Assembly: GCA_963662175.1 (NCBI GenBank)
Contig: OY759223.1
Span: 14,548,249 to 14,612,248, forward strand
Direction of reading: 5' to 3'
DNA from: Aradus depressus
Taxonomy: Eukaryota; Arthropoda; Insecta; Hemiptera; Aradidae
Length of the DNA stretch: 64,000 bases
Shown here: positions 1 to 10,470 of the stretch, one piece after another
Layout: the number at the start of each line of letters is the position of its first letter
Position numbering within the stretch: position 1 is the first letter of the stretch
Translations under genes and position numbers: made by a program
Notes under the pieces: generated by a model
Database searches by the model: none
What the model was told of the DNA's origin: nothing
Seen by the model: only the letters and a program-made list of their open reading frames with translations

Positions 1-30
1 CAAGTTGAACACAAAATTATGAAGTATGAA

Positions 31-617
31 CGGGGCCATAGCCAGGATTTGGGGGGGGGGGGGGGGGGGATAGATTCCCGGGAACACAGACCGCAGTTTC
101 CGTGGTTAGCGTTGCAGACTTTTTGTTATTCATTTATGAGACTCGGACCTCTAGAAGCTCCCCCTGAAGTAACCACTGACTGTAATACTTAAGTTGACTT
201 TACATGAGCAGCAAAAGTGCAAAGCGCAGCAGCAGCAAATGCACGCTGTGGTTTCTGTGCTTTTAGAATTAAATGACTTACATCCAATAGCGTGCATTTG
301 CTGCTGCTGCGCTTTGCATTTTTACTGCACATGTAAAATCAGCTTTAATAGTATAAAGTATAACATAAATGACGATTTTGAGCGAGGAAATGAAATGATC
401 GAATTCATATATATTTAAATAAATGTAATATGACTTGTTTTGTACATGTACCTACATTTATGTAACAGCTGATTGCTGATTTAGGAATCAGACGCACGGG
501 AAATTTGAAGATCCTATCGATAACTTGCAAGCAATCCATTTTTAATAAAAACTATTTTTTTTAGTTTATTTAATTTTTATCTTGGTTTTTTGCTCTGGTC
601 AGGGGGGGCACGCGTAA
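31..617. mobile_element. MITE-1 copy 1 (CAGGGGCGTAGCCAGG-end DNA transposon)
   Basis: Non-autonomous DNA transposon, one of three copies here (others at 42013-42546 and 43158-43741). The left end (GGGGCCATAGCCAGGATTT) is a decayed form of the 16-bp terminus seen in the other copies and runs into a 20-plus-base G tract at about 50-69. The right end contains CTCTGGTCAGGGGGGG and is slightly truncated. The interior holds a long hairpin near 222-326, with arms reading GCAAAGCGCAGCAGCAGCAA and the reverse complement. No transposase is encoded; the 74-residue open frame here comes from the hairpin. The superfamily is not certain. Confidence 0.7.
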
Positions 618-1590
618 TATTGTAGGGGAGCCCGGAAATATATTACATTTTTTTAACTTAAAATAATCTCAATTTCCGCGGCCATAGATTTGATTAGGTA
701 CCTATCTAAATTGTCCTGTTTGCCGTCCAGTTGGATGGTACCCAGATCTTTGTTTGGTGTTAGGAGTCCGGGGTCAGTCAGGGTCTCACTTATTAAAACA
801 AACAAATCGATTTTAACAATCTGATAGACTAAGATGGTCCCCTTCATGGTCTTCTGTGAACCGAGGCAAAAATAATAGGATTATCTTCAAATGAGGGCTG
901 GTTTTAGAGAAAAAAAGGACATGAAAAACACCCTCTTATTGTTGGTAATAAATCCGTTGAAAACCCGAATTCAAATTTTAGCATAATTACAAAAATTCAT
1001 CATACTTAATGTATAAGAAAGTTTTAAACAACAAATTTAATGTATGTGTGTGCTTACAAATGTCTACGCAGATTTTTTTTTTTTTTGTCTTTTATTTATA
1101 AAGATACAACTGTTGCTAGGGTGCAACAACCAGCATCTATGATGGTATTGATATGTTGGCGTGAATGGCATGTGAGAGGAAGGCCACCCAGTGGTAGGTC
1201 CTCGGGACGAAAATTTATCTTAATTATTAGGACAAGAACATAAAAAAATAAATAATAAAATAAATAAATAAAAAGGAATTGAAAGACAATTTTGATGGAT
1301 GGGTAAGAGAGATGATAAAAGTAAAGAAAAATGATGTAAAAAAAAATATCAAGCACGAATATGATTCAAGGTGGCAATAAGTCGCGGTTCCATCTTCTCT
1401 TCAACCTTCGTGGGGGGTTTTGTGGTAAGTGTTGTGAAGATAAAGTACGCATTTCTGGGTTTGTATGTGTGTAAAGTTTTTAAAAAAAACGTATGTAAGT
1501 AATTTGAATTGTGTCGGATACTGTGTGAATCATAAGATCGTTATGAAGTGTTCTCTTGTTTATGTATGGGGGGCACTGTGTTATCAGTCT
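618..1590. other. Unassigned AT-rich stretch
   Basis: No supported gene. The open frames at 653-847 and 1040-1356 have intergenic composition and match no family I recognise. A degraded element may lie here, but I cannot name it. Confidence 0.4.
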
Positions 1591-1611
1591 GAGGATTTTT
1601 GACTGAAACGC

Positions 1612-1845
1612 TTAAATTCGTTTCATGTTGGATGTTTTTGCTGAACCATATATCTGTGATCCGTATGTCCATAATGGTCTAAGTAAGTAAGTGTAACAGT
1701 TCCGTTTTTGTGTCATGTCTAATTTTGATCGTCTATTTAGAAGTCCGTAGAGTATTTTGAGTCGACGGTTCAGCGTGTTTCGTGTGAGACGTGTATGAGG
1801 TTTCCATGCAATAGTAATGTTAGCAATAATTATTATAATAGGCAA
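1612..1845 (-). pseudogene. Jockey-type reverse transcriptase fragment
   Basis: The minus-strand translation gives about 75 residues with NRRLKILYGLLNRRSKL followed by LLRPLWTYGSQIYGSA. This matches the thumb region after the catalytic domain of Jockey-clade non-LTR retrotransposon RTs, where the family usually has a KL-LL-R-SKL block then K-IWTYG-Q-WG-A. No endonuclease, YADD motif or tail is present, so it is a short internal relic. Family assignment rests on this motif only. Confidence 0.6.
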
Positions 1846-2640
1846 CTAGCTGATGATGCATGGATGTTTTATGATGCCCTTTGTTTCTTCAAATGTTTCT
1901 CCACAACCTGTTTCCATCCAAAATATAAAAAATGGTCTCAATGTGATCAGAAGGTCATGAAAGGCGCCACTAGCTCCCACCATGAAGGCCAGTGGGCGCA
2001 ATAACATGTTTTTCCTTCGGAAATTTACTAAAAAGGAAGTGTGAAAAACATATACGAGGGAGGTTTGAAGGAAGTGACTTGCTGAAAGCCGGGGACATAA
2101 CTTTCTATATAGGTAGGTCTCACCTATCTTGCATAATTTTATTATATTATTCTTTTGTCACCTGAAAATCAATTTTTTTTTTCTACTTTATGTATTCCTC
2201 CCCTTGGTAGAAAGTTGCAGTTAAGCTGCCTCACGTTCTGTGATCTCGGAAACTATTAAAGCTAAAAACTGCATATAGTCCTCAGAGGGAGAATTTCAGC
2301 CTTGAAGCATTTCCGAAATCCTATCTCATAATAGCTCCCAAATTACACAACTATTTAATTTTCTGCACTTCACAAACCTCCCACCTAAATTATATAACAA
2401 AATTTTCATCATATAGCCTTTTTATTGCGCATACAGCGAACTCGACCTTTATTATAAATATGCGCCAAATAAACTTAGCTTGCTTGTATCCTCATAGCCC
2501 TGCATTCATGACCCTCATGATCACTTTGAACACTAATATCTTCGAATCTAATATCGTAAAGTAATAAATAATAAAAAAAATATATTTATATATAAAAAAG
2601 GAAAATGAAGTGACTCTGCTACTAAGACTCTGAAAAAACT
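1846..2640. other. Unassigned AT-rich stretch
   Basis: No coding signal above background. A (TATAA)-rich tract lies at 2560-2600, directly before the LINE fragment. Confidence 0.35.
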
Positions 2641-2893
2641 TAGAAGGATTTATGGAGCTGTTTCCGAGAACGGCAGATGGCGTATCCGGAAGAAGAGAGA
2701 ATTGAGAGACCTCTACGGGGATTCCGACCTGTTGTCCGTGATCAAGCAGGCGAGATTACGTTGGTTGGGCCACGTAGAGAGAATGGAAGGAGGAAGACTC
2801 CCTAAACAGGCTCTCTACGGTAGGCCAGGCGGTGCCAGGAGAAGAGAAGACCGAGACTCCGTTGGCTGGACGATTGGGAGCAGATATAGATGA
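2641..2893 (+). pseudogene. Non-LTR retrotransposon C-terminal fragment (RLRWLGH type)
   Basis: The plus-strand frame encodes RRIYGAVSENGRWRIRK, then ELRDLYGDSDLL and QARLRWLGHVERMEGGRLPK. This is the conserved tail of RTE/CR1-like endonuclease-reverse transcriptases (R-YG-V-ENG-WRIR ... RLRW-GH--RM). The frame then meets GARRR and loses homology near 2890, where a different LINE begins. Only this terminal piece is present; nothing upstream encodes RT. Confidence 0.7.
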
Positions 2894-2895
2894 GC

Positions 2896-3640
2896 CTTTA
2901 CGTCTAGCCCTGGAGGAAGAGATGTGGAGAAATGGCAACAGCGGTGGTCACGATCATCGGATGGCCGAACGACCTATACATATTTTCCGGAAATCCGGGT
3001 ACGTCTGGATTCTACTTGGATACTGCCTGACCATGGGATGTCCCAGATACTATCAGCTTATGGAGATTTCAACTCCAAGCTGTTCTTCTTTAAGAGGAAG
3101 ATCAACCCGAACTGTTTGTGCGGCGGGGTCCAGACTGCGGAGCACGTGGTCCTAGAATGTCCGCTGTACGACGGGCCTAGGGTGGAGTTGATACGCGGGA
3201 CAGGATCGCACCTGGGGCTCGACCTACGGCAGCTGGTGACGGAAACCGGCTACCCAATGTTCAGCCGATTTGTCGCCTCCTGGCGGAGAAAGAAGCAAGC
3301 ATCATGACCCTGCGCCGGGGAGGCCTGCAGTCGTCCCCGGCGCCCCAACGAACCACAACTAGCGATCGCCCTACATCGGCGCGCCAAGGAAATTAAGGTG
3401 GCCTGGGAGTGACCGCTGATCGTCGCAAATGGTCGACAGCGGTCGCTCCTAGCCTACCACAGCAACATATATTTTGTTAATGTAATATTTTTATTTTGTG
3501 AATAAAATAGTTATGCCTCCCTTTTCCCCGACGATTCGGCGATGTGTTGGAGGATGGAAGGAGAAGGTTTTAAATCGAGACGAATGGAGGTCCGGGTCCT
3601 TTCAGGACCGTAGAGCCGCAGGAAGAATAAGAAGAATAAA
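2896..3640 (+). pseudogene. R1-type non-LTR retrotransposon 3' end
   Basis: The frame 2924-3307 encodes the C-terminus of an R1/LOA-like ORF2. It has a WQQRWSRSSDGR block like the post-RT region of R1 elements, then a zinc knuckle (C-x-C-x7-H-x4-C, NCLCGGVQTAEHVVLEC), and ends at a stop at 3305-3307. The 3' UTR runs to an A-rich GAATAAGAAGAATAAATAAT tail near 3640. A second, shorter copy lies at 41272-41590. The 5' part is missing, and the upstream DNA belongs to another LINE. Confidence 0.7.
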
Positions 3641-3800
3641 TAATACATTATTAGATATCTTATATGGTCTCATATAAAAAAAAAGCAATTTCAACCCTCC
3701 ACCCCTTAAGTACCCCCCTTCAACCCTTCGATTAAGTACTGTTAGACAATTTGAAATCAACTATAACTCTTTAAGTAAAAAAACTACCCAAATAGGTTAG

Positions 3801-4060
3801 TTATTATGATTCAAGGCAGGGCTTAAGCTACGAGATCATATCGCCTACTACCAGAGAGCTCTTTCGTCGCTTTGGTGAACATGAACCCGACACAACTTTT
3901 GGAGTCTTAAATTTGGCCTATCCAGGTTTACTTACCTAAGATTAAGGACCTGACGTCGTACAGGCTCGGAATCATCGCTTGACGTTCCATCCGAGGATTT
4001 GTTTACCTCCCACATAAAAAACCTAAGGGGTCTCGGCCGGGTTTCGAACTCACGATACCA
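3801..4060 (-). repeat. SINE-A copy
   Basis: Reverse-orientation copy of the dominant tRNA-derived SINE. It shows CTACGAGATCATATCGCCTA, the ACGTTCCATCCGAGGA core and GGGTTTCGAACTCACGAT (B box, reversed). Moderately diverged. Confidence 0.75.
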
Positions 4061-4392
4061 AAATAGGTGCTCAGTGAAGCAAGCATACGGGGAGAAAATG
4101 GCATGAAATGTTCAATGGTGGAGGGATGCCGTGAAATCTGTCCGATCTTGGATTGGGTCCGGCAGGCCTTGCCTTGGTCGATGTTCCATTTAGATTTCTG
4201 AGGGACACCGGTGGCCATGGCATTCTCCAATCTTCTCAACCAAATGTGGTACCATAGAAAAGTTTCAGGTTTCAGAAAATTATTGTACTCGTAAGTACAA
4301 CTTATTATAAAAAAAAAATTATTATAAAACCATGATAATGTTTAGAACTGCTCACCGTTTAGATTCGGTAATATGGCGCATATTTGTAATAA

Positions 4393-5209
4393 GGGGCTGT
4401 TCACAAACTACGTCACACCCCGGGGGGGGGGGGGGGGGGGGGGGGGGTTATAACTTATGTGATGATTGTGACGTTGAGGAGGGGGGGACTAAACAAAAAA
4501 AAAAAAAGGACGTCACGTTTATTATTACACTTTAAAATAAGGGCGTAGACAATTTTCTAAAAATTAATTTCATGCAAATTTTTTTAACTTTAGTATTTTA
4601 ATAAATTCATCTTATTAAAGTAAAATAACATATTTAAATAAAATACATTTTATGTATAAAATATTGTACATATATTCAACACCGTATTCTACATACGTTA
4701 TATTTCGATGTGCGTCAACAAAACAGTAATTTTTTATACCGACAGAAGGTAACCTATAAATTTCTGCGCGCGCATGCGATTTCGTTCTCAACTTTCCTTG
4801 TTTCGTTAAAGAAAGAAAACAATTGTTTGAACGTGGAAGATATGTGAACCTAACTGGTACAAAACTTGTTTTATTTCCATTGCATATATGAATAGTTTGT
4901 ACAATATTAAATGTTTTGTGATTTTTACAGCAACAATAGGTGTACATAATTTTTAAAGGAATAAACAAATTGAGGTTAGCTAAAAAATGGTTCAAAATAC
5001 GTTGAATGTAAGCTAAGTTACAACAATTTTTGTTGGTGTATATAATATGAAAATTCAGTTTAAATGGGGGGGGGGGGGGGGGGGGGGGGGGTATGAAAAA
5101 TGACGTTACGTTTAGGGGAGGTTCAATGAAATGTGACCAATTGTGACAAGGGAGGGAGGGGATTAAAAACACCTCAAAATTGCGTGTGACGTAGTTTGTG
5201 AACGGCCCC
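4393..5209. mobile_element. DNA transposon with GGGGC(T/C)GTTCACAAACTACGTCAC ends
   Basis: Inverted ends GGGGCTGTTCACAAACTACG at the left and CGTAGTTTGTGAACGGCCCC at the right define an 817-bp element. It is flanked by ATAA at 4389-4392 and 5210-5213, a 4-bp target duplication. Two long G tracts lie near the ends (26 G at 4422-4447, about 25 G at 5066-5090). A 220-residue minus-strand open frame crosses it, but its Pro-run comes from the G tract and it has no transposase motif. It is non-autonomous; the superfamily is not resolved. Confidence 0.7.
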
Positions 5210-5703
5210 ATAAAGATCGAGTTTGCTGTTCCAGGACTTCTTATTTTAAACTCCGTCATGTATATTTCTATTGTCACAGGGAATAAGTTCTTAAGTCAAA
5301 CAATGACCAAAATTAGTGCACTGTGATCATCTCCCAAGCCATCTGCGCACTGTGAAGAAGTTGGGAGCTCAGGACTCTAATACTCGAGAGTCAGAGATTC
5401 CACAAAAATATATATACATGAAGTGTACCGGTTTCGGTTTACGCCATCGTCTGCACTGTTTAAAGGACCCGAAACCGGTACCCTTTATGTACAAATTTAA
5501 TCTTATATTTATAATATTTTTATTTATTTTATTAGCTTTCCATTATATCGGCACAGATCGCAAAAAGGTATTCGGACAATAAATATCAATAATTGACACA
5601 GGGACAGTATGAATCTTTAATAAAAAGTGTTCACGTTAGAGAAAACTCTCTATTCCGTAATTGTAATTATTTCTTATTGTTTTAAAAAGAAAAAATATCC
5701 ATA

Positions 5704-6085
5704 TGAGGAGTTTGGAGCCAGAGCGGACCAACTGGTTTAAACTGAACAGGAAGAAAATGGCAATTGAAAATTGAGTACATTTTGTTTATCTCCATAAATG
5801 GGCCCCAAATATTTATTTATATTTGAAATTTTAGAATAGTATTGGATGAGCGATCCCTTTTTGTGTTCTATAAAGTTTTTGAAGGCCGTATGATCCATTG
5901 TGACTTTGAAAATATATGCACAAAATATTTGTGGACTAAACTTAAAGTGCTGCTATCTGTCACTGAAGTGAAGAAACTAAGTGATCCACACTGGTTTTGA
6001 AAAAAGGGAACCTATGCCATCAGGATGGTAATAACTCATTTTTCGAAAAATTGTGGGTTGGTCCGCTCTGGCTCCAAACTCCTCA
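5704..6085. mobile_element. MITE with 30-bp inverted ends and TA duplication
   Basis: Perfect inverted repeats begin TGAGGAGTTTGGAGCCAGAG at the left and end with the complement at the right, about 30 bp each. TA flanks both sides (5702-5703, 6086-6087). The size of 382 bp and the TA target suggest a Tc1/mariner-mobilised MITE. No coding content. Confidence 0.7.
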
Positions 6086-6222
6086 TATGAAAGTCGTGTT
6101 ACTTATGTAAAAGCTTTAATTATTATTTTCTTGTTAGAGGTTCTCTCCATCCTATAATCGTCATTAAATTGTATTTAATATTTTTATTATATTAATAATA
6201 ATTATTATAATTACAATATTTC

Positions 6223-6346
6223 TGGGCAATCCCCGGCCCCTTCCTCTGGTCACAAAGAGCGAAATATATATTTCTGTTTTTCTTTTTTTCCTTCCTATAT
6301 TTCGCTCTTTGTGACCTGAGGAAGGGGCCGGGGATCGCCTAGAAAT
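6223..6346. repeat. Foldback hairpin, about 48-bp arms
   Basis: The left arm (GCAATCCCCGGCCCCTTCCT ... CACAAAGAGCGAAATATA) and the right arm (its near-perfect reverse complement) surround a T-rich loop of about 20 nt. It is GC-rich against an AT-rich background. It could be a very small foldback MITE. Confidence 0.75.
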
Positions 6347-6463
6347 ATCATCCTGAAAGATTCATCTATAGAAATATAATTATAAAATATTTATAATTAA
6401 AGTGTAAATAGTATCCATAGTACTAGAAGTTTGATATTCATGAATCTTCCATTATTTATTTAA

Positions 6464-7244
6464 CCCTCTAATGGTAAGGTGATCTAGGCGAGAACAAACT
6501 GTAAGGTGGGGACCCCAATCGGAATTTTCGCTCATTTTCAGCTTAAATTAAATCATTTTAAATATTTTAAGGTAAAAAAAACAATAAAAAATAACTACGA
6601 AATTATTTATTAAACAATAGGTAATAATTATTCAATCTTAGTATAAAAAAGGAAATGTAAATAAGAGATCGGATCTATAAACCACTGTTGTCAGGTGTAA
6701 TTTTGTACACATCTTTCAATTACCTCATTTCTATGTTGAACTATTTTCTCCATTAATTCATCATAGCCGAACATGTTTCTCTTCATCGGTGAGTCCACGG
6801 GCTTCACCCTTAGGACCTGGCAAATGGCTGATTATATGTCTTTGAGAGACTTTAGCGTACTTCGAAATCAGGGGTCAATCTGTAAAAATTGTTTCTTCAT
6901 CTTTGCCTTACACGAAAGTTCTTTCGATGTCGGCACAATCTGTGTTACGAGGGCTACATTCGTCGGACTCTGCGTCGAAAATATCTCATCTGTTCGTCGG
7001 ATTCTGCCTGCTGACGCAATAATTCTTTCATAATTTCTTTAGCCGTCCAAAATAAATCCTCAGACGCCATGATAAAATATCTGAAAATATTTTATACAAA
7101 TTAATTACGAAACTCGACGTCCGCTAGAGGAAGACTGAGTGAGAGGTTACCTGACGTCACATGACCTAGAGTCCAAGTGGTGAGGAGCAACCGAGAAAAT
7201 ACTGCGCTTGGGGTCCTTTAGACCCCGACCTTACCGTTTGAGGG
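6464..7244. mobile_element. piggyBac-like non-autonomous element
   Basis: The element is bounded by TTAA on both sides (6460-6463, 7245-7248). Its ends CCCTCTAATGGTAAGGT and ACCTTACCGTTTGAGGG are inverted with 15 of 17 positions matching. TTAA targets and CCCT ends are the piggyBac signature. On the minus strand an ATG near 7070 opens about 38 codons that start with an acidic MASEDLFW segment and then stop, perhaps a remnant of a transposase N-terminus. No catalytic core is visible in 781 bp, so it depends on another element for movement. Confidence 0.75.
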
Positions 7245-7889
7245 TTAAATATTATTTGTTATCTCATATTTATTTGTTTCTATTATAAGATTTAATATCT
7301 GTTGTATATATTTTATAAGATATTTTGATGTACAAAATCGTTTGACGTATCCAATTATCATTTTTTTTTTTTTTTTTAATGGAAATAAATATTATTATGG
7401 CTCTAAGGTCAAATACAAAAAAAGATCTTGTTCTTGGTCGCGTGTCTGAAGGTAACCTCAAACCCCACGTACCAAAAATCAGAGCAACATTTGACATAAA
7501 GTTTCTTAATATCCACTACAAACTAAGCAGAATGAGATTTCAGATAAAAATTTGGGCTGAGCGAAATCAAAAAGATTGATTTTGTCCATAGTTAAGTAGG
7601 ATATTAAATTTAAGGGTTCTGAGAAAATGAATATTGCGTCGCCCGTCGAATGAGCACTCCTTTCTCTATAAATGTTGACAAAGATTTAAATGAGGAACAA
7701 GAAATACAAATAATTTCCAACTCAAATTTGTAATTTTTTTTATTATTTCATGCCTTTTTATTATGTACATTTCTGAATACATTTTAACAGTAAATAAGCG
7801 TAAAAGGATATGCAAAATTATCAATACCTACAATAAAATCATCACACAAAAGATTTAATTTAAAAAAATAAATAAATAAAATAATCGAA

Positions 7890-8060
7890 TTAAAGTGGTC
7901 AATGGAAAAACAATGTTAAGGATTTTTTTTTTAACCTCCATCATTAATTTCTCATTTTCATTCCTGAAAACAGGCGCCTGAGGTACGCACAGTGCATTTC
8001 GGAGATATCTTATTTATCTTGTTTTAAAACGTCACAATGTTTTTCCAATGGCCTCTTTAA
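7890..8060. mobile_element. Short MITE with TTAA borders
   Basis: Inverted ends TTAAAGTGGTCAATGGAAAA and the near-complement TTTTTCCAATGGCCTCTTTAA lie about 170 bp apart. TTAA at both ends suggests piggyBac-type mobilisation. Confidence 0.55.
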
Positions 8061-8506
8061 TTAAAAAAAAAAAGTGGACCCATTTTTATCAAGGACGTGA
8101 ATGCGCTACAATTTATCGTGTTTCAGATACAAGAATTGAAATGTGGGTCTTCCAATATTGTAAAATTCCACATTAAACAAAAGATAAATTCTGTTTTTGG
8201 CGTTCCGTAGGTTGAAAACCAAAAAATGGAACTTTATAGCAAGCTGTGTCTGTCTGTTCGTCTCTAAAAACCAAAATTTGTTCTAAAAAGTTGTGTTTTT
8301 TCTTCGGAAATATCCAAAAATACTGCGAAAATTATAAGAGCCACCTCATAGGGGCGAGTATTAAAGGTTCGAAGAACAAAATGTTTTCTGAGAATATCGA
8401 AAAAGATAATATCGAATATAAAATTCTCGGCATTTTATATTCAATGACTGCCTGACTGATGATGGGAATACTTCCCGAAACGACTAAAATTGCAATTGAA
8501 ATATAA
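8061..8506. other. Unassigned stretch
   Basis: Contains a GTCTGTCTGTTCG-type dispersed repeat at about 8195-8265. The sequence ACTGATGATGGGAATACTTCCCGAAA at about 8450-8480 recurs at 37930, 46035 and 46290. No gene is supported. Confidence 0.4.
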
Positions 8507-8782
8507 GGTAGCTTACTAGCCTTCTGAGCTCAAGACCGTGGGCTCAAAACCAGGCCGGGGCCTTTAGTAAAAACGAAGAGGACACCGTCCTTCGAATGGG
8601 ACGTTAAGCAATGGTACCCATGTAGGCACTCATTAAACCTAGGTGAATAAACCTGGTAGGCAAAATTTAGGATTTCCAAAGTAGAGTCGGGCTCAAGTCC
8701 ACCAGAACGACGAAAGAGCACTAGAATAGTAGGCGATATGACCTCGTAGGTAAAGCCCGGGCATGAGTCACAATAACTTAAC
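8507..8782 (+). repeat. SINE-A copy
   Basis: Forward copy with CTTCTGAGCTCAAGACCGTG, the GGGACGTTAAGCAATGG core and the GCCCGGGCATGAGTCACAAT tail. The B box is mutated (GGGCTCAAAACC). Confidence 0.8.
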
Positions 8783-9784
8783 TAACATTTCAGACAAGGC
8801 AATGGACTGCGGTTTATCGTCTCATTTTGTTCCTTTTCCCTCCCCTTCACCCGCTTAAATAAAAAAAAACACTTAATATTGTTAAATATAGTATTATAGA
8901 GAATATGGCAATTATATGAAAAAGATAAAACGATTAATCGAGGTGCAATTTCAGTAAGACACAACTTTAGCGCACTCGCGTCCTTCTGGAATACAATTTA
9001 AAAACTTGATGAATTAATTTTGATTCAATACATAATTCTTACAGAGTTCATCAAATAAATAAAAAATAACATCACAAAAATACTTCATATATAAGTTTCT
9101 CACGAAAATATACAATAAAAATAGACAATTTTAATATAACATGGGAAAGGCACCTACAGAAAATTTATAAATATAACATCACAATCACAACAAATGGTAC
9201 CCTTATCTGTCAACATATTTTGTTTAAAATGTATTAGTTATTATAATTTCAACCACAAAACTATTGAGCCAATAAAACCAATATCACAATTTTATTTCTC
9301 AAACTAAGACGGTTTTAATTTAAGGATAATTCATCTGAAATTATAACACAATTATTTAAATGTTTCTTAAGTAGTTTATGATTATTTAAATCAACAGCAA
9401 CTCTGCTGCAAAGTGAAGCGTGCTCGATACAATTCCTAGTAACTTAATAAAATTATAAATTAACATTGTATACATTTAAAAAAATGTATATGGCACAGTA
9501 AAAATATTATCTGCTGTGCTCAGAATTAAACCAATTCTACACAAATATTTTCTTATTTTTAATCAGCACCCTATACCAAATAAATTTAAGGTAAATATAA
9601 TTGATTGTTATTTTGTATAAATTGTTTTATTTCCAAATCGGTTTCGAATTGTCTGCATCATCAGGCTACAACATTAATCAGAAATCATTAACTACTGATA
9701 AATTAACATAAATCATTATTAGGCTCATGAAGATAAAAAATTATTATAATATAAATAATTAAATGAAAATATAAAAGGTGTGAA
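8783..9784. other. Unassigned AT-rich stretch
   Basis: About 1 kb at very high AT. Short open frames only, and no repeat family recognised. Confidence 0.4.
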
Positions 9785-10065
9785 ACCTGTTCGAAACCCG
9801 GCCGAGGCCCTTAGGTTTTTTATCTAAGGTGGAAAAACCTTGAGCATGAACCTTCGGATGGGACGTTAAGCGATGATCCCGAGCTTGTATGATATCAGGT
9901 ACTCGTTGAGCACACCTTACCCAAGGTGAATAAAGATTTAGGATAGGCAAAATTTAGGACTCCCACAGTTGAGTCGGGCTAATGTCCACTAGAGCGACGA
10001 AAGAGAGCTCTGGTGGTAGGCGATACGACCTCGTAGTTAGTAACCCCGAGTATGAGTCACAATAA
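9785..10065 (+). repeat. SINE-A copy carrying a LINE insertion in its tail
   Basis: Forward copy with GTTCGAAACCCGGCCGAGGC, GGGACGTTAAGCGATGATCC and TATGAGTCACAATAA. Its last 14 bp are duplicated at 10457-10470 as the target duplication of the LINE fragment at 10066-10456. Confidence 0.85.
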
Positions 10066-10456
10066 ATCACATCCAGTTCTGGAGACGGGTCCCAAAGCAA
10101 AGACATTCAAAACTCTTTGTTGCGGAACCCTCAGAGAAAAGGAGCCGAGAACTTTTGAACATGCGCAGAATGCATCTAAGAGCTGATGACAGGAGTCATC
10201 GCTAGAAGCCCTCTGTGCAGGAAATATGGCAAGGAAAATGAGACTCCGGTTCATATTCTAAGCCGGTGCGGGGCACTAGAAAGCAGACGTTTTTACTGCT
10301 TCGAGTCTGCCATAACGGAACCGAAGCAGGTAATGGAAGGAACCTGCAGAAGAATCCTGGACTTTATCAAAGATACAGGGCTGCTGTAGGGACCAACACA
10401 CACAGGGCACACTCTGGCCGCGGTGACACAAATCAGCCCTAGAGAGAAAAAAAAGA
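10066..10456 (+). mobile_element. 5'-truncated non-LTR retrotransposon fragment with target duplication
   Basis: Flanked by a perfect 14-bp duplication, ATGAGTCACAATAA, at 10052-10065 and 10457-10470. The plus frame ending at 10389 encodes the ORF2 C-terminus of an R1/Jockey-like LINE: a CRKYGKENETPVHILSRC segment where the usual knuckle is C-x2-C-x7-H-x4-C. Here the second Cys is Tyr. It ends in an A-rich GAGAGAAAAAAAAGA tail. Everything upstream of this domain is missing, which is normal for target-primed insertion. Confidence 0.8.
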
Positions 10457-10470
10457 ATGAGTCACAATAA

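Noticed and set aside
4615..5277. 220-residue minus-strand open frame
   Set aside because: It runs through a DNA transposon and out of it, its poly-Pro stretch is a translated G homopolymer, and it has no domain.
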